Source: Bradyrhizobium sp. sBnM-33 (lineage in GTDB: Bacteria > Pseudomonadota > Alphaproteobacteria > Rhizobiales > Xanthobacteraceae). From it: 64,000 nt of DNA. The translations under genes and the position numbers were made by a program. How positions within the stretch are numbered: position 1 is the first letter of the stretch; each line of letters begins with the position of its first letter. Below, one piece after another: positions 8,989-17,934 of the stretch. The stretch is from contig NZ_CP136624.1 of assembly GCF_032917945.1 (NCBI RefSeq), forward strand, positions 3,224,001-3,288,000, given 5' to 3'. The notes below the pieces were generated by a model. It did not search any database. It was not told the DNA's origin and was given only the letters and a program-made list of their open reading frames with translations.

Positions 8989-9900
8989 TCAATGCTTCGC
9001 TCGATCATTATCGTGTTCCGAAGAGCCCGCTGGGCTCGACTGAGGGAAGAAGAGATCGAATGTCCTTCCGATTCCGACTTCGCTGCTGACGTTGACGTAG
9101 CCGCCGATCAGTTGCATGAAAGCTAACACTTGCGGTAAGCCCAAACCGGTCCCTTTCTCGCCTTTGGTCGTGAAGAGCGGATCGAAGATCCTTCGCACCA
9201 CGTCCGCAGACATCCCCTGTCCGCTGTCCTGGACGCGAACGCGGACATAAGCGCCGGGCGCGGGCGAGTCGGGCCCCGCGCCTGTGGCTTCCCACCGGTC
9301 TGTGCTGATCCGAACTAGGCCGCCATTGGGCATTGCATCCCGCGCGTTCAGCATCAGGTTAAGCACCGCCGCATTGAACTGCGACGGATCAAGGACGCAC
9401 TGTGGAATGTCGTGGGTAAGTTCCAGGACGATGCGATTCCCCGAGCCGGCGCCGTATTTCAGGAACAGTTCAAGATTCCTAATTAGCTGGGTTGCATTCC
9501 CCGCGCGAAGGTCCCGTTCATGCTGCTTCGCAAAGGTCAGAAGCTGTGAAGTCAGCTGCAGGCCGCGATCAACACCGTCCTTGGCGCCGGCGATATATGC
9601 GCTGACCTTCTCCGGCGCCCCTGAATTCATCTCGGCCAGTCGCAGGGCCGACTCGATGATCGTCAGGATATTCCTGAAATCGTGAGCGATCCCCCCGGTC
9701 ATTTCACCAAGCGCCGCTATCCTTTGTGTGGCGCGTGCGCGCTGCGGAAACGCCTCTCCAGCTCCCGATACCGCAGCGGGCCCGCCGTGCTCCTCGCGAT
9801 CTGATTGGTCCCTCTCATTATCATCAGGAACCGTGATGCGCGCCATGGCACGCACCTTTGCTCGCATCTCATGATAATGTCGCATCTGAACAGTAGACAT
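8989..9900 (-). CDS. Sensor histidine kinase (soluble, HisKA/HATPase)
   Basis: 303 residues from ATG 9900, which has AAGGA seven bases upstream; the frame stays open to 10146, but no ribosome-binding site is seen there. The phosphoacceptor box is GEMTGGIAHDFRNILT with H73. The ATPase boxes are NLMLNARDAM (N), VQDSGQGMS (G1), FDPLFTTKGEKGTGLGL (F/G2). There are no membrane segments and no recognisable sensor domain in the short N-terminus, so it resembles the NtrB-like cytoplasmic kinases of rhizobia. No intact response regulator is adjacent; two decayed receiver genes lie 5 kb away. It probably starts the operon with the CBS and SDR/SPW genes. Confidence 0.88.
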   Translation of the reverse strand: MSTVQMRHYHEMRAKVRAMARITVPDDNERDQSDREEHGGPAAVSGAGEAFPQRARATQRIAALGEMTGGIAHDFRNILTIIESALRLAEMNSGAPEKVSAYIAGAKDGVDRGLQLTSQLLTFAKQHERDLRAGNATQLIRNLELFLKYGAGSGNRIVLELTHDIPQCVLDPSQFNAAVLNLMLNARDAMPNGGLVRISTDRWEATGAGPDSPAPGAYVRVRVQDSGQGMSADVVRRIFDPLFTTKGEKGTGLGLPQVLAFMQLIGGYVNVSSEVGIGRTFDLFFPQSSPAGSSEHDNDRAKH

Positions 9901-10649
9901 AGCGTGTCCTTGCCCGGGATCAGGCGACAAATTGCGGGCCAAGTTCTCGATGATGCCCAAAGGACCTCTCCGTCCGCCAGGCTTTCGGCCGCCTAATCCG
10001 GCTTCAGGCATTGCGCGGGAAAGGAGTTCAGCGGCTGTTGCGCGCTGACGGTTTCCCTCCTTTGACCCTATGGCACCACCCGGTGACAGCAGTGTTTCAT
10101 CAGGGCACTCTTCCGGCAAACGAAACTGTTTGGGATTTGAGTGCATATTTTACGCTAGCTGCGACATGCCCTAAATCGATCCAAGCGCGGCAAGAGCGGG
10201 AATGCTGGCGCGGCGCGTTCGCCTATACTGGTCGGAATCCGGACCAGTTTCAGATGCCGGCAGCAGAAGCGGTAGCAGCACCGACAGGCGGGATCGACCC
10301 GTGGGGTGCGAGCGCCCGACGCTTACTCGGCTACATGGATGGTCAGCAGATCGGCGTGCAGATCTTGCAGCAGCGAAGGCGCTGACGTTAACGCCCGCCA
10401 ACCCGACACCGGCCTCACGCCGCTCACCTCGCCGTCGCCACGGACTATTTTCTCGCTTCGCGCCATCTGATCGAGCAATTCGGCGGGCGTTCGGACCGGG
10501 CAATTCGGCCGCTGGCCTATGTCCATTGCCGCCCAAGGTCGCGTCCGCCGGTGCCTCCGGTACGTGGGGCTTCGGTCTGTCTGGTCTGAACGTGAATCTT
10601 CAATCGTCGGTCCGCGCTAAGCTAAGCTGCCCGCGAACGGCGCGGGCTG
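9901..10649. other. No gene recognised
   Basis: The stretch lies between the histidine kinase and the zinc-ribbon gene. The kinase frame remains open upstream to 10146 but is probably untranslated there. On the plus strand a frame around 10430-10530 reads VATDYFLASRHLIEQFGG, which looks coding-like, but I cannot place it in a family and it is not framed by a start. It may be another remnant. Confidence 0.4.
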
Positions 10650-10856
10650 TCAGCGCGGCGGCCGGAGCTCGCCGGCGAGCCAGCCGACCGCATTGCTGTT
10701 CATCGGATCTACCGCGATCGAGACTTTCTCCGTCCGCCCGCAGGTTGAGCACTGGAACGTCCGCTTCTCAAAGCCGCGCTCGCCGGGAGAGATGCACGCC
10801 AGTGCCATCCGGTGCTTGCACACAGGACACATTGGGCGATCGTTCGGGGAGTCCAT
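10650..10856 (-). CDS. Small zinc-ribbon-like protein
   Basis: 68 residues from ATG 10856 (CCGAGG seven bases upstream; an in-frame ATG two codons earlier is too close to that site). Two CxxC knuckles are visible, CPVC at residues 10-13 and CSTC at 36-39, separated by ISPGERGFEKRTF. This is the layout of a single zinc ribbon. Small proteins of this kind, ending WLAGELRPPR, are frequent in Bradyrhizobium. The role is unknown; nucleic-acid or protein binding is a guess from the fold only. Confidence 0.7.
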   Translation of the reverse strand: MDSPNDRPMCPVCKHRMALACISPGERGFEKRTFQCSTCGRTEKVSIAVDPMNSNAVGWLAGELRPPR

Positions 10857-10906
10857 GTTCATGCCTCGGAGGCTAAGCACAGTCTTAGTGCGATTGGCGG
10901 CCAATT

Positions 10907-11377
10907 TCATTCGAGATCGGAGGGTAGGTGTCCAGGGATATTTGGTCCGGGGGCCGTTCGCCCAGGATCGTGGTCGCTGGTGCGTGCGGGGCGACGGCCG
11001 TCCTGCTGCCCGAGACCTCCCGGCCGGCCCTTGTTGCTCACCAACTGGTAGTGGATCGTCTGCATCTGTATTTTCCCATCCTTGATCAGGAAGGTATCGG
11101 CGCCGCCATTCACATTGAACCGATCGGAGTGAGCTCGCCAGACGAGAAGCGCGTAGGGGCCGCTTACCTGCTTGGACAGGAATTCGAATTTACTGTTCGG
11201 AAGTTGTTCGGCAAGCCGCCTCGCAGACGCGCGCATGGCGTCATGTCCCTGCGCGTTGGAATTCTCGGTCAGCAGCACGACCGCTTCGGAATAGTTTCGC
11301 TGCAGGTCAGTATCCAGATCCCCCTCGACTCTGAGCTTTAGATGATCTTCAAACACCTCGATCGTGCTTCGATTCAT
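10907..11377 (-). CDS. SnoaL-like / NTF2-fold protein
   Basis: 156 residues from ATG 11377 (MNRSTIEVFEDHLKLRVEGD). The pattern DLDTDLQRNYSEAVVLLTEN, HDAMRASARRLAEQLP and ADTFLIKDGKIQMQTIHY is that of the cone-shaped SnoaL/NTF2-like fold used by small polyketide cyclases and many stress proteins of unknown activity. The last ~35 residues, rich in Gly, Pro and Arg, do not look like the family and may be a changed tail after a small indel. It lies 50 bp beyond the zinc-ribbon gene on the same strand. Confidence 0.75.
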   Translation of the reverse strand: MNRSTIEVFEDHLKLRVEGDLDTDLQRNYSEAVVLLTENSNAQGHDAMRASARRLAEQLPNSKFEFLSKQVSGPYALLVWRAHSDRFNVNGGADTFLIKDGKIQMQTIHYQLVSNKGRPGGLGQQDGRRPARTSDHDPGRTAPGPNIPGHLPSDLE

Positions 11378-11441
11378 TTTGTCTTCTCTCGTATAAACGT
11401 CTCGCAGCAGGTCCGGCAATCGTCCTCGGTGCCGCTTCAGC

Positions 11442-13058
11442 TTAACCTTCTTTCATGGTTCTGCTTCGGCGCGCTGCAGCTAACGCAAACAAAAGCAAGA
11501 CAACGAGTACCCCTGAGCCCCAAGCGTATCGGGCGTACTCACCGGCGTGCTCGTATCCGCCTTCGTAATCAGGCCAGACCACTCGAAGATAGCCGTTGGA
11601 AACCGCCGGCAGCGGGAAGTTCTGATCACCGACGTGCATCTCCAGTCTGGCTCCCTCTCTGGAAGTGGTCATCACATGCACTGGTACTCCTGCGGCTATC
11701 AATCTGCCATTCGCGCTAACGTTGCCCAGCGCATAGACCGCCACGTTGGACTTTGTCGGTGGTAGGGTCGCCACGCCTATCCCGCTTCTCCCGTGGTGCC
11801 AGACGTCAAAGCCCACTCCTGCCCAAGTCGTGAAGCGCCCCTGCGGGTCCGACACCATTGGTTCGGTGGCTACAATACGATAGCTAGTCCCGTCGGCCCT
11901 TGGGACCAGGGCATCGATCGCCACTCGGTCGTGCGGCGGCAAGGGTGTTCTGTGGGTGTTGCGGTTCTCGACGCTCATGCGAAGCGTGGCTGAAGTGGGC
12001 GTCAACTCACTTTGCTTTCCGGCTGTCTGCCCAATACCTCCGATGCCTTTGGAGCTTACGACGGCGGAGTTGGCTTCGGGCCCGGTGTAAGCGGCTGCGA
12101 CAATCCCAAGACTCAGCAACGCGACCAAGGACGCGACAGCGCCTATGACACTCCTACATCCCCACTCGCCGAGCTGGCTGCGGCTTGAACTAGTGGCGAT
12201 CAAGTAGCCGGCAACCGCAACAATTACGGTGATCGGCAGGATGACGAGGAATTCCTGACGATAAGACAGCCAATGCACCACGGCAGGCGGTGGATTCTCA
12301 GCCAAGAGGCGAAATGACTGATTAGGCAGACCGTTCGGGCCAAGGAAATGACTGTATGTGGTAAGCAGAAGACCCGTCATTATGCCGCCACCAATAGCAG
12401 CAGTACGGTCAGTGCCCGCAATGACCCACCAAGAAAGGGTAAACGGGAACGCGATGGCAACCCGAACCACAAACCATGCGACGCCCGGAAAATCGTGCAA
12501 AACCAGGGTTTGCAACGCGCCTACCACGATCACCACGCCCACCGACACCACGAGTGCCATCGTGGTTAGGCGAGCAGGTGAAGAAAATGGTCGCCCTCGT
12601 TGAATCCTTTCCACCGAGGCTCGGCGCTGCCACAGCCACAACGCCACCACGTAACCAAGATAATAAACGGCGAAATGAGCAGGCAGTCCGGTGATCCAGG
12701 TATGCTCGAGATCCAGCCACTCGGGATGTGACGGAAGGCCGACTGGCGAAATCGACCAATAAAAAGTGGTGAGCAAAACCATATGCACGGTCGTGAGTGC
12801 TGCCCCTCGCACCAGGCCGATTCCGAGCCAAGCGGTGCCAAGGCCGAACACCGTCGCCATAAGCAGCGTGTCGGTAAGCCAGTAAGTCCAATAAGGGTCA
12901 TTTCCCCAGAGCATTGCGTGGGCGATAGCGGCATCCATGAAGATTGCGAGTAGCGAGGCTAACGCTGTGAACTTGACCACATCCGAAACGGAGATCGCTC
13001 CGAGCACCATTGTTTGATTCTTTACATTGTTGGGGTCGGCATTCGTACGCGTCTTCAT
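11442..13058 (-). CDS. Polytopic membrane protein with C-terminal extracytoplasmic domain, function unknown
   Basis: 538 residues. About eight hydrophobic segments fill residues 20-325 (examples: ALASLLAIFMDAAIAHAMLW, ALVVSVGVVIVVGALQTLVL, EFLVILPITVIVAVAGYLIA). A soluble domain of about 165 residues follows (SATLRMSVENRNTHRTPLPP to NGYLRVVWPDYEGGY), then a final helix (GVLVVLLLFALAAARR). The soluble part has the beta-rich look of a sandwich domain. I do not recognise the family. A possible weak match to the CAA-N3-AATT-N3-TTG motif (tctacgaatttgattg) lies about 100 bp upstream. Confidence 0.7.
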   Translation of the reverse strand: MKTRTNADPNNVKNQTMVLGAISVSDVVKFTALASLLAIFMDAAIAHAMLWGNDPYWTYWLTDTLLMATVFGLGTAWLGIGLVRGAALTTVHMVLLTTFYWSISPVGLPSHPEWLDLEHTWITGLPAHFAVYYLGYVVALWLWQRRASVERIQRGRPFSSPARLTTMALVVSVGVVIVVGALQTLVLHDFPGVAWFVVRVAIAFPFTLSWWVIAGTDRTAAIGGGIMTGLLLTTYSHFLGPNGLPNQSFRLLAENPPPAVVHWLSYRQEFLVILPITVIVAVAGYLIATSSSRSQLGEWGCRSVIGAVASLVALLSLGIVAAAYTGPEANSAVVSSKGIGGIGQTAGKQSELTPTSATLRMSVENRNTHRTPLPPHDRVAIDALVPRADGTSYRIVATEPMVSDPQGRFTTWAGVGFDVWHHGRSGIGVATLPPTKSNVAVYALGNVSANGRLIAAGVPVHVMTTSREGARLEMHVGDQNFPLPAVSNGYLRVVWPDYEGGYEHAGEYARYAWGSGVLVVLLLFALAAARRSRTMKEG

Positions 13059-13592
13059 TTCAACTTCCTCTGCTTGGCATAGGTCCGCTTTACTGCTTCC
13101 GTGCGGCGAGCGAAGCTCGCGGGCGTTGAAAGGAGAACAGTCCGCTGACGCCTAAGTTCTACGAATTTGATTGGTAGTTCAGAGCAGCTATTTTGCTGGA
13201 GATTTCGCGGTCCCCGCGTTGGCTCGTCCAGGCGCTTGCGCGACCCGAGCCAACGCGCACCTTCCCACCCCTCTACTAGCAACGTCCGGCGCGCTCGTCT
13301 CAGATGGAACGTGCAGGGCAGCGCCACGACCACGTTGATGCTGAACGCGTCAGCCGAAGCGCAATGCGAACCGATCACACGAATTGCGTGGTAATGAACG
13401 AACACGCTTTCACAGCTCGCGAGTCATTGCTTTGACAGTATTGAAAGACCGACCGTCGAGCGGCGGATCGATCGGTCTGCCATACATGTCACTTTACGAC
13501 AGCGGAGACCTTCTGGTGGCTATCGCCGAACGACATGAGCTTACGAGCATGGATGGCCCGCATTTCCTAACCGGCAAGTGCAGTCATCGTGA
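13059..13592. other. No gene recognised
   Basis: Open frames on both strands lack ribosome-binding sites and known domains. The plus-strand frame 13384-13764 runs into the sigma-54 activator remnant in a different frame and may carry part of its lost upstream sequence, but nothing in it is recognisable. Confidence 0.4.
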
Positions 13593-13967
13593 TCGAGAGG
13601 ACGCCGGCACGACGGGCACATCGCTCACCTGGCTCAAGTCGTCGCGCCTCTGCTCGATCATCCCTGGCCGGGAAATGCTGGTGAACTGCGCAATGCAATG
13701 GAATGGGTTTCGACGCTGGTGCGCAGTCCCATGGTCGAGGCGCGTGATCTCGGGTTTTTATTAGGCGAGTCCTCGAATACCACTAGGGTGCCATTCAATC
13801 TCACGTTACTTGACGGGGATTTGAACGTCGCAGTCGAATCGCTGGAGCGCGCGATGATCCTGCGAGCGCTCGAGGCCTGCGCCGGAAATCGCGCAGAGGC
13901 CGCGCGCCGCCTCGGCATTCACCGTCAATTGCTCTACAAAAAACTCAAGCAACTTGGCCTCGAATAA
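13593..13967 (+). pseudogene. C-terminal remnant of a sigma-54-dependent activator
   Basis: The frame reads DGHIAHLAQVVAPLLDHPWP then GNAGELRNAMEWVSTLV, which includes the conserved WPGNxxELRN block that closes the AAA+ domain of NtrC-type activators. A Fis-type helix-turn-helix ends the protein (LERAMILRALEACAGNRAEA, then ARRLGIHRQLLYKKLKQLGL). Upstream, a TGA at 13590 closes the frame, and the ATP-binding core (GAFTGA, Walker motifs) is absent. Only DNA-binding parts could be made, if anything is translated from ATG 13698. Confidence 0.75.
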
Positions 13968-14082
13968 GCGTGTAGTGTGGCCCGCAGTGCAAAGGGCCTC
14001 GGATCGCTCCGGAGCCTCTTAAATGCCGCTGGACTTCACCTGGCGACCACTGTTTCGCACTCTGGCGCGCGACTTCGCGCGA

Positions 14083-14283
14083 TCACCGTATCCAGCTGGT
14101 AGACAACAGTAGAAATAGCGCCCGGTTACCCCTGTACTTGGCCGCTGGTCGGGTGCTTTCAAACCCGCCCATAATCGTGGCCCCGTAGCGGTCACAGACC
14201 CGCCATTCCCACCTGGTCGGGCTTCGCTTGGTAATCAAGACTTCCAACACGGCCGCCCCGCCATCCCAGCTGCGTACCGTCAC
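14083..14283 (-). CDS. Small conserved-type protein, unknown function
   Basis: 66 residues (MTVRSWDGGAAVLEVLITKR, then WEWRVCDRYGATIMGGFEST and KYRGNRALFLLLS). The layout WEWxVCDRxGxxIMGGxExTR followed by KYRGNRALFLLL recalls short hypothetical proteins common in Bradyrhizobium. It has no signal peptide or known domain. It stands alone between remnants, and I cannot exclude that it is itself decayed. Confidence 0.5.
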   Translation of the reverse strand: MTVRSWDGGAAVLEVLITKRSPTRWEWRVCDRYGATIMGGFESTRPAAKYRGNRALFLLLSTSWIR

Positions 14284-14534
14284 GATACCAACGGGACTTG
14301 AGGTGTCGGTTCGCTTTTAGACTCTCAGGCGTAGTCTGATGAAAGTGAATGTTTGCAACAATGTTTGAAACACAGCGTCCAGCAATGTCTTAGTTTGGCA
14401 GGTTAATCACCCAGCAGCAGACAGGCAAAGCAGATCAAGGCGCGGTCAGTGCGCAAAGTCAGCTCATGACACCCACAAGGGACATCGCACGTGAATTTAC
14501 AGCTGGCTTGACGCCCATCGCTGAATTGATCACT

Positions 14535-14862
14535 TCAGCGAAGTGTGCAATCAAGAATGGCTTGCAGTACTGGCTTGTCGGCAAACACGGCTGGCCGACC
14601 AGCCGCTCCATACCCGCTGACGAATACGAACAGCAGACCGCGCCGCAACGATCTCCGCAATGAGGCTGATATTGAAGCCAGCGACGCTGATGTCGAAAAC
14701 CGCTAAATCGAATGCGGAGGTGCGGGCCAACGGTTCGGCCGCCTCAATACTGCCCGCCTCGGCAACTACTCGATGCCCAAGCTCCTCGAGCATCTCGACG
14801 ATCATCATCCGAATCAGGGCCTTGTCCTCGACCAAAAATATGGACGCCCCCTTCTTGAAGCC
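14535..14862 (-). pseudogene. Single-domain response regulator, frameshifted
   Basis: A receiver domain begins GASIFLVEDKALIRMMIVEM, with the acidic phosphorylation region AFDLAVFDISVAGFN. After IAEIVAAR the frame is lost; its continuation appears in another frame as LLFVFVSGYGAAGRPAVFAD, with the expected SGYG, and ends at TGA 14535. The conserved lysine region near the end is also altered (DKPVLQAI). A stand-alone receiver of this type normally has about 120 residues. This copy is broken in its last third. Confidence 0.75.
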
Positions 14863-14864
14863 GG

Positions 14865-15142
14865 TCAATTGTTCGGAGTACCGACGTTCAAAAGCTGAGA
14901 CACGGCCGTGACAAGTTGGGCAGGGACGAAGGGCTTCACGAGTAGGATGCTGTTGGGCACGTCGTGCGAGGCCCAATCGTCAGCAGCGGACCCGTCATGT
15001 AAACGATCGGAAACTTCGGTTCGATCTGTTGGGCCTGTTTCGCAACCTCCCACCCGGTCATACGGCCGCTCAGGTTGATGTCAATGACGAGCGCGCGATA
15101 GTTGTGCTCCAGATCTTTTGGGGCACGCTTCGAGGGAAGCAA
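14865..15142 (-). pseudogene. Second receiver-domain protein, frameshifted and N-truncated
   Basis: The frame starting near 15142 reads NYRALVIDINLSGRMTGWEV then EPKFPIVYMTG, the phosphoacceptor aspartate block and the conserved threonine of a CheY-like receiver. The last part is in a different frame: SAADDWASHDVPNSILLVKP then FVPAQLVTAVSQLL, with the conserved lysine in the LLVKPF block. The junction lies near 14990. The first beta strand with the acidic pair is missing. It ends next to the preceding decayed receiver, so two tandem regulators were lost together. Confidence 0.7.
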
Positions 15143-15172
15143 TCCTCTATATTATTGATTGTAAAGGCTTGA

Positions 15173-15217
15173 TGGTGGAGGCACAAGCGATCGAACCTTG
15201 GACCTCTCCCGTGTGAA
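15173..15217 (-). other. 3' half of a tRNA-Val(CAC) gene, probable attachment-site remnant
   Basis: Read on the minus strand the segment gives an anticodon loop TTCACAC (anticodon CAC), stem GGGAG, variable loop AGGTC, T-stem CAAGG, T-loop TTCGATC, T-stem GCTTG (one mismatch), acceptor strand TGCCTCC, discriminator A and an encoded CCA. Upstream of the anticodon loop the sequence no longer fits a tRNA. A tRNA 3' half starting exactly at the anticodon loop is what integrases leave at the distal end of an inserted element. No complete copy of this tRNA was noticed in the window. Confidence 0.7.
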
Positions 15218-15243
15218 AAGCCGCCGCATCATCGCGACGGCTT
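15218..15243 (-). terminator. Hairpin with short T-run
   Basis: aagccgccgc and gcgacggctt pair with one internal mismatch around a six-base loop. On the minus strand the stem is followed by TTTTC. It could end transcription that reads toward the tRNA fragment, but the U-tract is short. Confidence 0.4.
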
Positions 15244-15264
15244 CTATTAACGCTCTTGGAAGGA

Positions 15265-16251
15265 TCAGGCGGCAAGTTTGGTGCGGATCTCGTCAGCGTG
15301 ATTACCGGCGCCATCAGACGAATGAATTCGATCAAGACCGCAGGATGATTCTTTACGCGCGTTTTCCCATCGGAGAGCGGATAGGCTGACTTGTGACTGT
15401 TGTCCGCCAGTTTTCTCTCGTCGATTGTATCTCACGTGGCCTTCCTGGATGACGACTACGATAAGTCCGAGCAGCTTGCCGACGCGGTCAAGCTCCTTTT
15501 GCAGCGGCGTCGTCTCCTGCTGCGCCGCCTTCAGCATGCCGGCGATACGGCCCATCGCGGTCTGCATACCGGTGGCGGTGACAACCGCGCGCCCGCGCCC
15601 GTAGGTCGCCGACGTACCGCTGAAAACCATGTTGCGCCGATCGCCAAGTCCCGCCTCTCCCGCGACCGGCGCGCTGTTCTTCGACGTCGGCAGGCTCTCG
15701 CCGGTGAGCGCCGCCTCCGCCGTTTGCAGGACGACGGTTTGGAGCAGCCGGGCATCGGCCGGGACCGTGTCGCCTTCCTCGATGAGGACGATGTCGCCGG
15801 GCACGATCTCGGCTGCCGCAATGCTCTGCGGGGCGCCGTCTCTCACGACGTTAGCGTGTGCCGCCGAAATCTGCTGCAAGGCGGCTACAGCCTGCTCCGC
15901 CCGGGCTTGCTGGATATAGCCCATCACGCCATTGAGAAGCACGATCGCGGAGATTGCCATCGCCTCGTACGGCAAGGCGGATTCGCGCTCATAGAGCCAA
16001 AGCACAGCGGAGACGAGTGCCGCAATGAGCAATAGGATGACGAGGACGTCGGCGAACTGAGCGACAAATTTTCGCCACGCAGGCACGGGCTCTTCGGCGG
16101 TGAGCTCGTTCCTACCGAAGCGGTCGAGCCGCGAACGGGCCTCGGCACTGGTCAGGCCGACATCAGCATCGGTGTTGAGCGCTGACAAGACCCGATCGGC
16201 GGTCTGCTGGTGAGGCTCCGCCCGGCCGGACTGGTCGACGTTGATGTCCAT
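15265..16251 (-). pseudogene. Truncated cation-transporting P-type ATPase
   Basis: The N-terminal third of a P2-type ATPase is intact: cation-ATPase N-domain (ADRVLSALNTDADVGLTSAE), two transmembrane helices (FADVLVILLLIAALVSAVLW, MAISAIVLLNGVMGYI), and the actuator domain with VPGDIVLIEEGDTVPADARL and the TGES loop (EAALTGESLP). Similarity ends near 15440 after LGLIVVVI; the remaining ~55 codons run through unrelated sequence and the 71-bp repeat. The phosphorylation motif DKTGT, the ATP-binding domain and the last helices are missing, so it cannot transport. The break was probably made by insertion or deletion of a mobile element. Confidence 0.85.
15303..15373. repeat. 71-bp direct repeat, copy 2
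   Basis: Same orientation as the copy at 5301-5371, with about five differences. Here it is fused to the 3' side of the truncated P-type ATPase and stands 85 bp from the tRNA-Val 3' half. Because the sequence is the 3' end of an integrase gene, this copy marks where an integrase once ended beside its tRNA attachment site. Confidence 0.8.
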
Positions 16252-16498
16252 GGTTCGGGACCCTGTTTCTGCCTCGTTCTCTTGAAGGGACCTATGTCCG
16301 GGTCGTTACGGGAGTACGGGCGTTGCGTCACGTTGTCAGATGTAGCTCAGCCAGCGCCAGTACGTCGCAATGCGTGGGAACATTGATCGTCACTGTGCGG
16401 GCTCGGCTGGCAGCGGCTTAGGAGCGGCATTTGTTGTGTCTGATCGGCGCGGGAGGTGTAGAGTATGGACTTCACCTCCCGTATGGCGGCCGACCGCG

Positions 16499-17132
16499 AT
16501 GAACATGCTGCTTTTGGTACTCGACCTCATCGGGACCTTTGTCTTCGCGCTTAGTGGGGCCACCGCTGCCGTCAAGCGCCGGCTCGACTTGTTCGGTGTT
16601 CTGGTGCTGTCGTTCGTGGCGGGAAACTTCGGAGGTATCACGCGCGATCTGATGATTGGCGCGGTTCCGCCCGCAGCGATCAGTGACTGGCGATATCTTG
16701 CCGTCTCCCTTCTGGCGGGCGTGCTCACCTTCTGCTGGTTTCCCGGCGTCGACCGGTGGCACAACTCCGTCCTCTTGTTCGACGCTGCGGGACTGGCGCT
16801 GTTCGCCGTGTCCGGCACTCAAAAGGCGCTGGCCTTAGGCCTGAATCCGGTCATGGCGGCGCTGCTCGGCATGGTGACGGGAATAGGCGGAGGCATGGCG
16901 CGCGATGTCCTTGTCGCCGAGATTCCAACCGTGCTGCGCGCCGATCTTTTATGCTGTCGCCGCTTTGGCCGGTGCGGCGGTGGTGGTTGCAGGCAGTCTG
17001 TTGCACATTCCCTCAACCGCGACAACGATTGCCGGGGCAGCACTGTGCTTTGGACTTCGCCTGATGGCGATCCGTCGCGGGTGGCAACTCCCGATTGCCC
17101 GTCCGCGCAAGCACTTCGAAAAAGATCCTTGA
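16499..17132 (+). pseudogene. TRIC / UPF0126 family channel-like protein, frameshifted
   Basis: ATG 16499 begins MNMLLLVLDLIGTFVFALSG followed by the paired-glycine membrane repeats of the family (FVAGNFGGITRDLMIGAVPP, then GMVTGIGGGMARDVLVAEIP). Near 16946 a run ctttta carries one T more than expected: frame one turns to LLCCRRFGRC, and the true continuation YAVAALAGAAVVVAGSLLHI is in the next frame and ends at 17132. Bacterial members are homologues of trimeric intracellular cation channels, with seven helices. The break falls before the last two helices. It could be a recent mutation or a sequence error in a homopolymer. Confidence 0.8.
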
Positions 17133-17264
17133 GTGGGAGAGGACGGCAATTGCGCGGTCGTCCGCGGCGCTACCGACAACTCTGTTGGGAATGCTGTATG
17201 GCCGACCGCTCGACTTGCTAAGGCAAAACAACGCATCTTTCCCAACCAGCAAAGAGATGTGAAC

Positions 17265-17588
17265 ATGAGATCCGAGACTAAAATGACCGGACGTTTGATT
17301 GCCGCGGCGCGCGCCTTAACTGGAATCAGCCGGGAGGATTTCGCGGGAGCTGCTGGAATTCCAGCCAACACGTTAGCCTTGATGGAGGCAAGCGGCAGCG
17401 CTTGGCTCCATTCGGAAAGCGATGCCGAGGCTGTGATCCGCGCCTTTGAGAAGTTTGGAGTCGTCGTTATCGAAGAGGATGGCAGCATGGGGGCTGGCGT
17501 CCGTTTGAAATTCACGCGCCAGGACGTGAAACAGATCAATCGACTGGAAAGCGAAGGCGGGATCGTGCGTTCAGACGACGCGCCCTGA
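17265..17588 (+). CDS. Small helix-turn-helix (XRE-like) regulator
   Basis: 107 residues from ATG 17265 with AAAGAG upstream. The N-terminal 65 residues (LIAAARALTGISREDFAGAA, then GIPANTLALMEASGSAWLHS) have the spacing of a lambda-repressor-like helix-turn-helix, and EAVIRAFEKFGVVVIEEDGS is the usual following helix-strand. The tail (VRLKFTRQDVKQINRLESEG) is charged. Such single-domain proteins are common in rhizobia; the target is unknown. The gene stands alone between two broken genes. Confidence 0.75.
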   Translation: MRSETKMTGRLIAAARALTGISREDFAGAAGIPANTLALMEASGSAWLHSESDAEAVIRAFEKFGVVVIEEDGSMGAGVRLKFTRQDVKQINRLESEGGIVRSDDAP

Positions 17589-17934
17589 GATTGTGGTCGT
17601 GATGGATGATCGTACCGCGCTCTACGACGCCAGCGGTAGGTCCGACGGCATTCCGCGTTCCGGCCGCTCGCACTAGGCGTCTTGATTCGTCCAAGGTGGA
17701 AATGTTTTGAACTGACGCTGAGACACCGTTTCGAATGCGTCCGGATCAAAAGCACCACGCGAGGAAACAGCGCCGAAGATTGAGATCGAGCTCAAGTTAT
17801 TGATGCTGTAATCTCGCAAGAGAAGGGACTTTTCTGAAAAGAACGTTGTGGTGGAGATCGATCACAAGGAACCGGTCGCGGCGGATTTGGACTTAAAGTT
17901 AGCCCGCCATTCCAATTATGGCCCTTGCTCAGGA

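Noticed and set aside
10202..10876. 224-codon plus-strand frame opposite the zinc-ribbon gene
   Set aside because: Arg/Ser-rich shadow frame; the minus-strand zinc-ribbon gene is better supported by its CxxC pairs and ribosome-binding site.
13384..13764. 126-codon frame upstream of the sigma-54 activator remnant
   Set aside because: The recognisable WPGN-ELRN block is in a different frame, so this frame is not the coding one.
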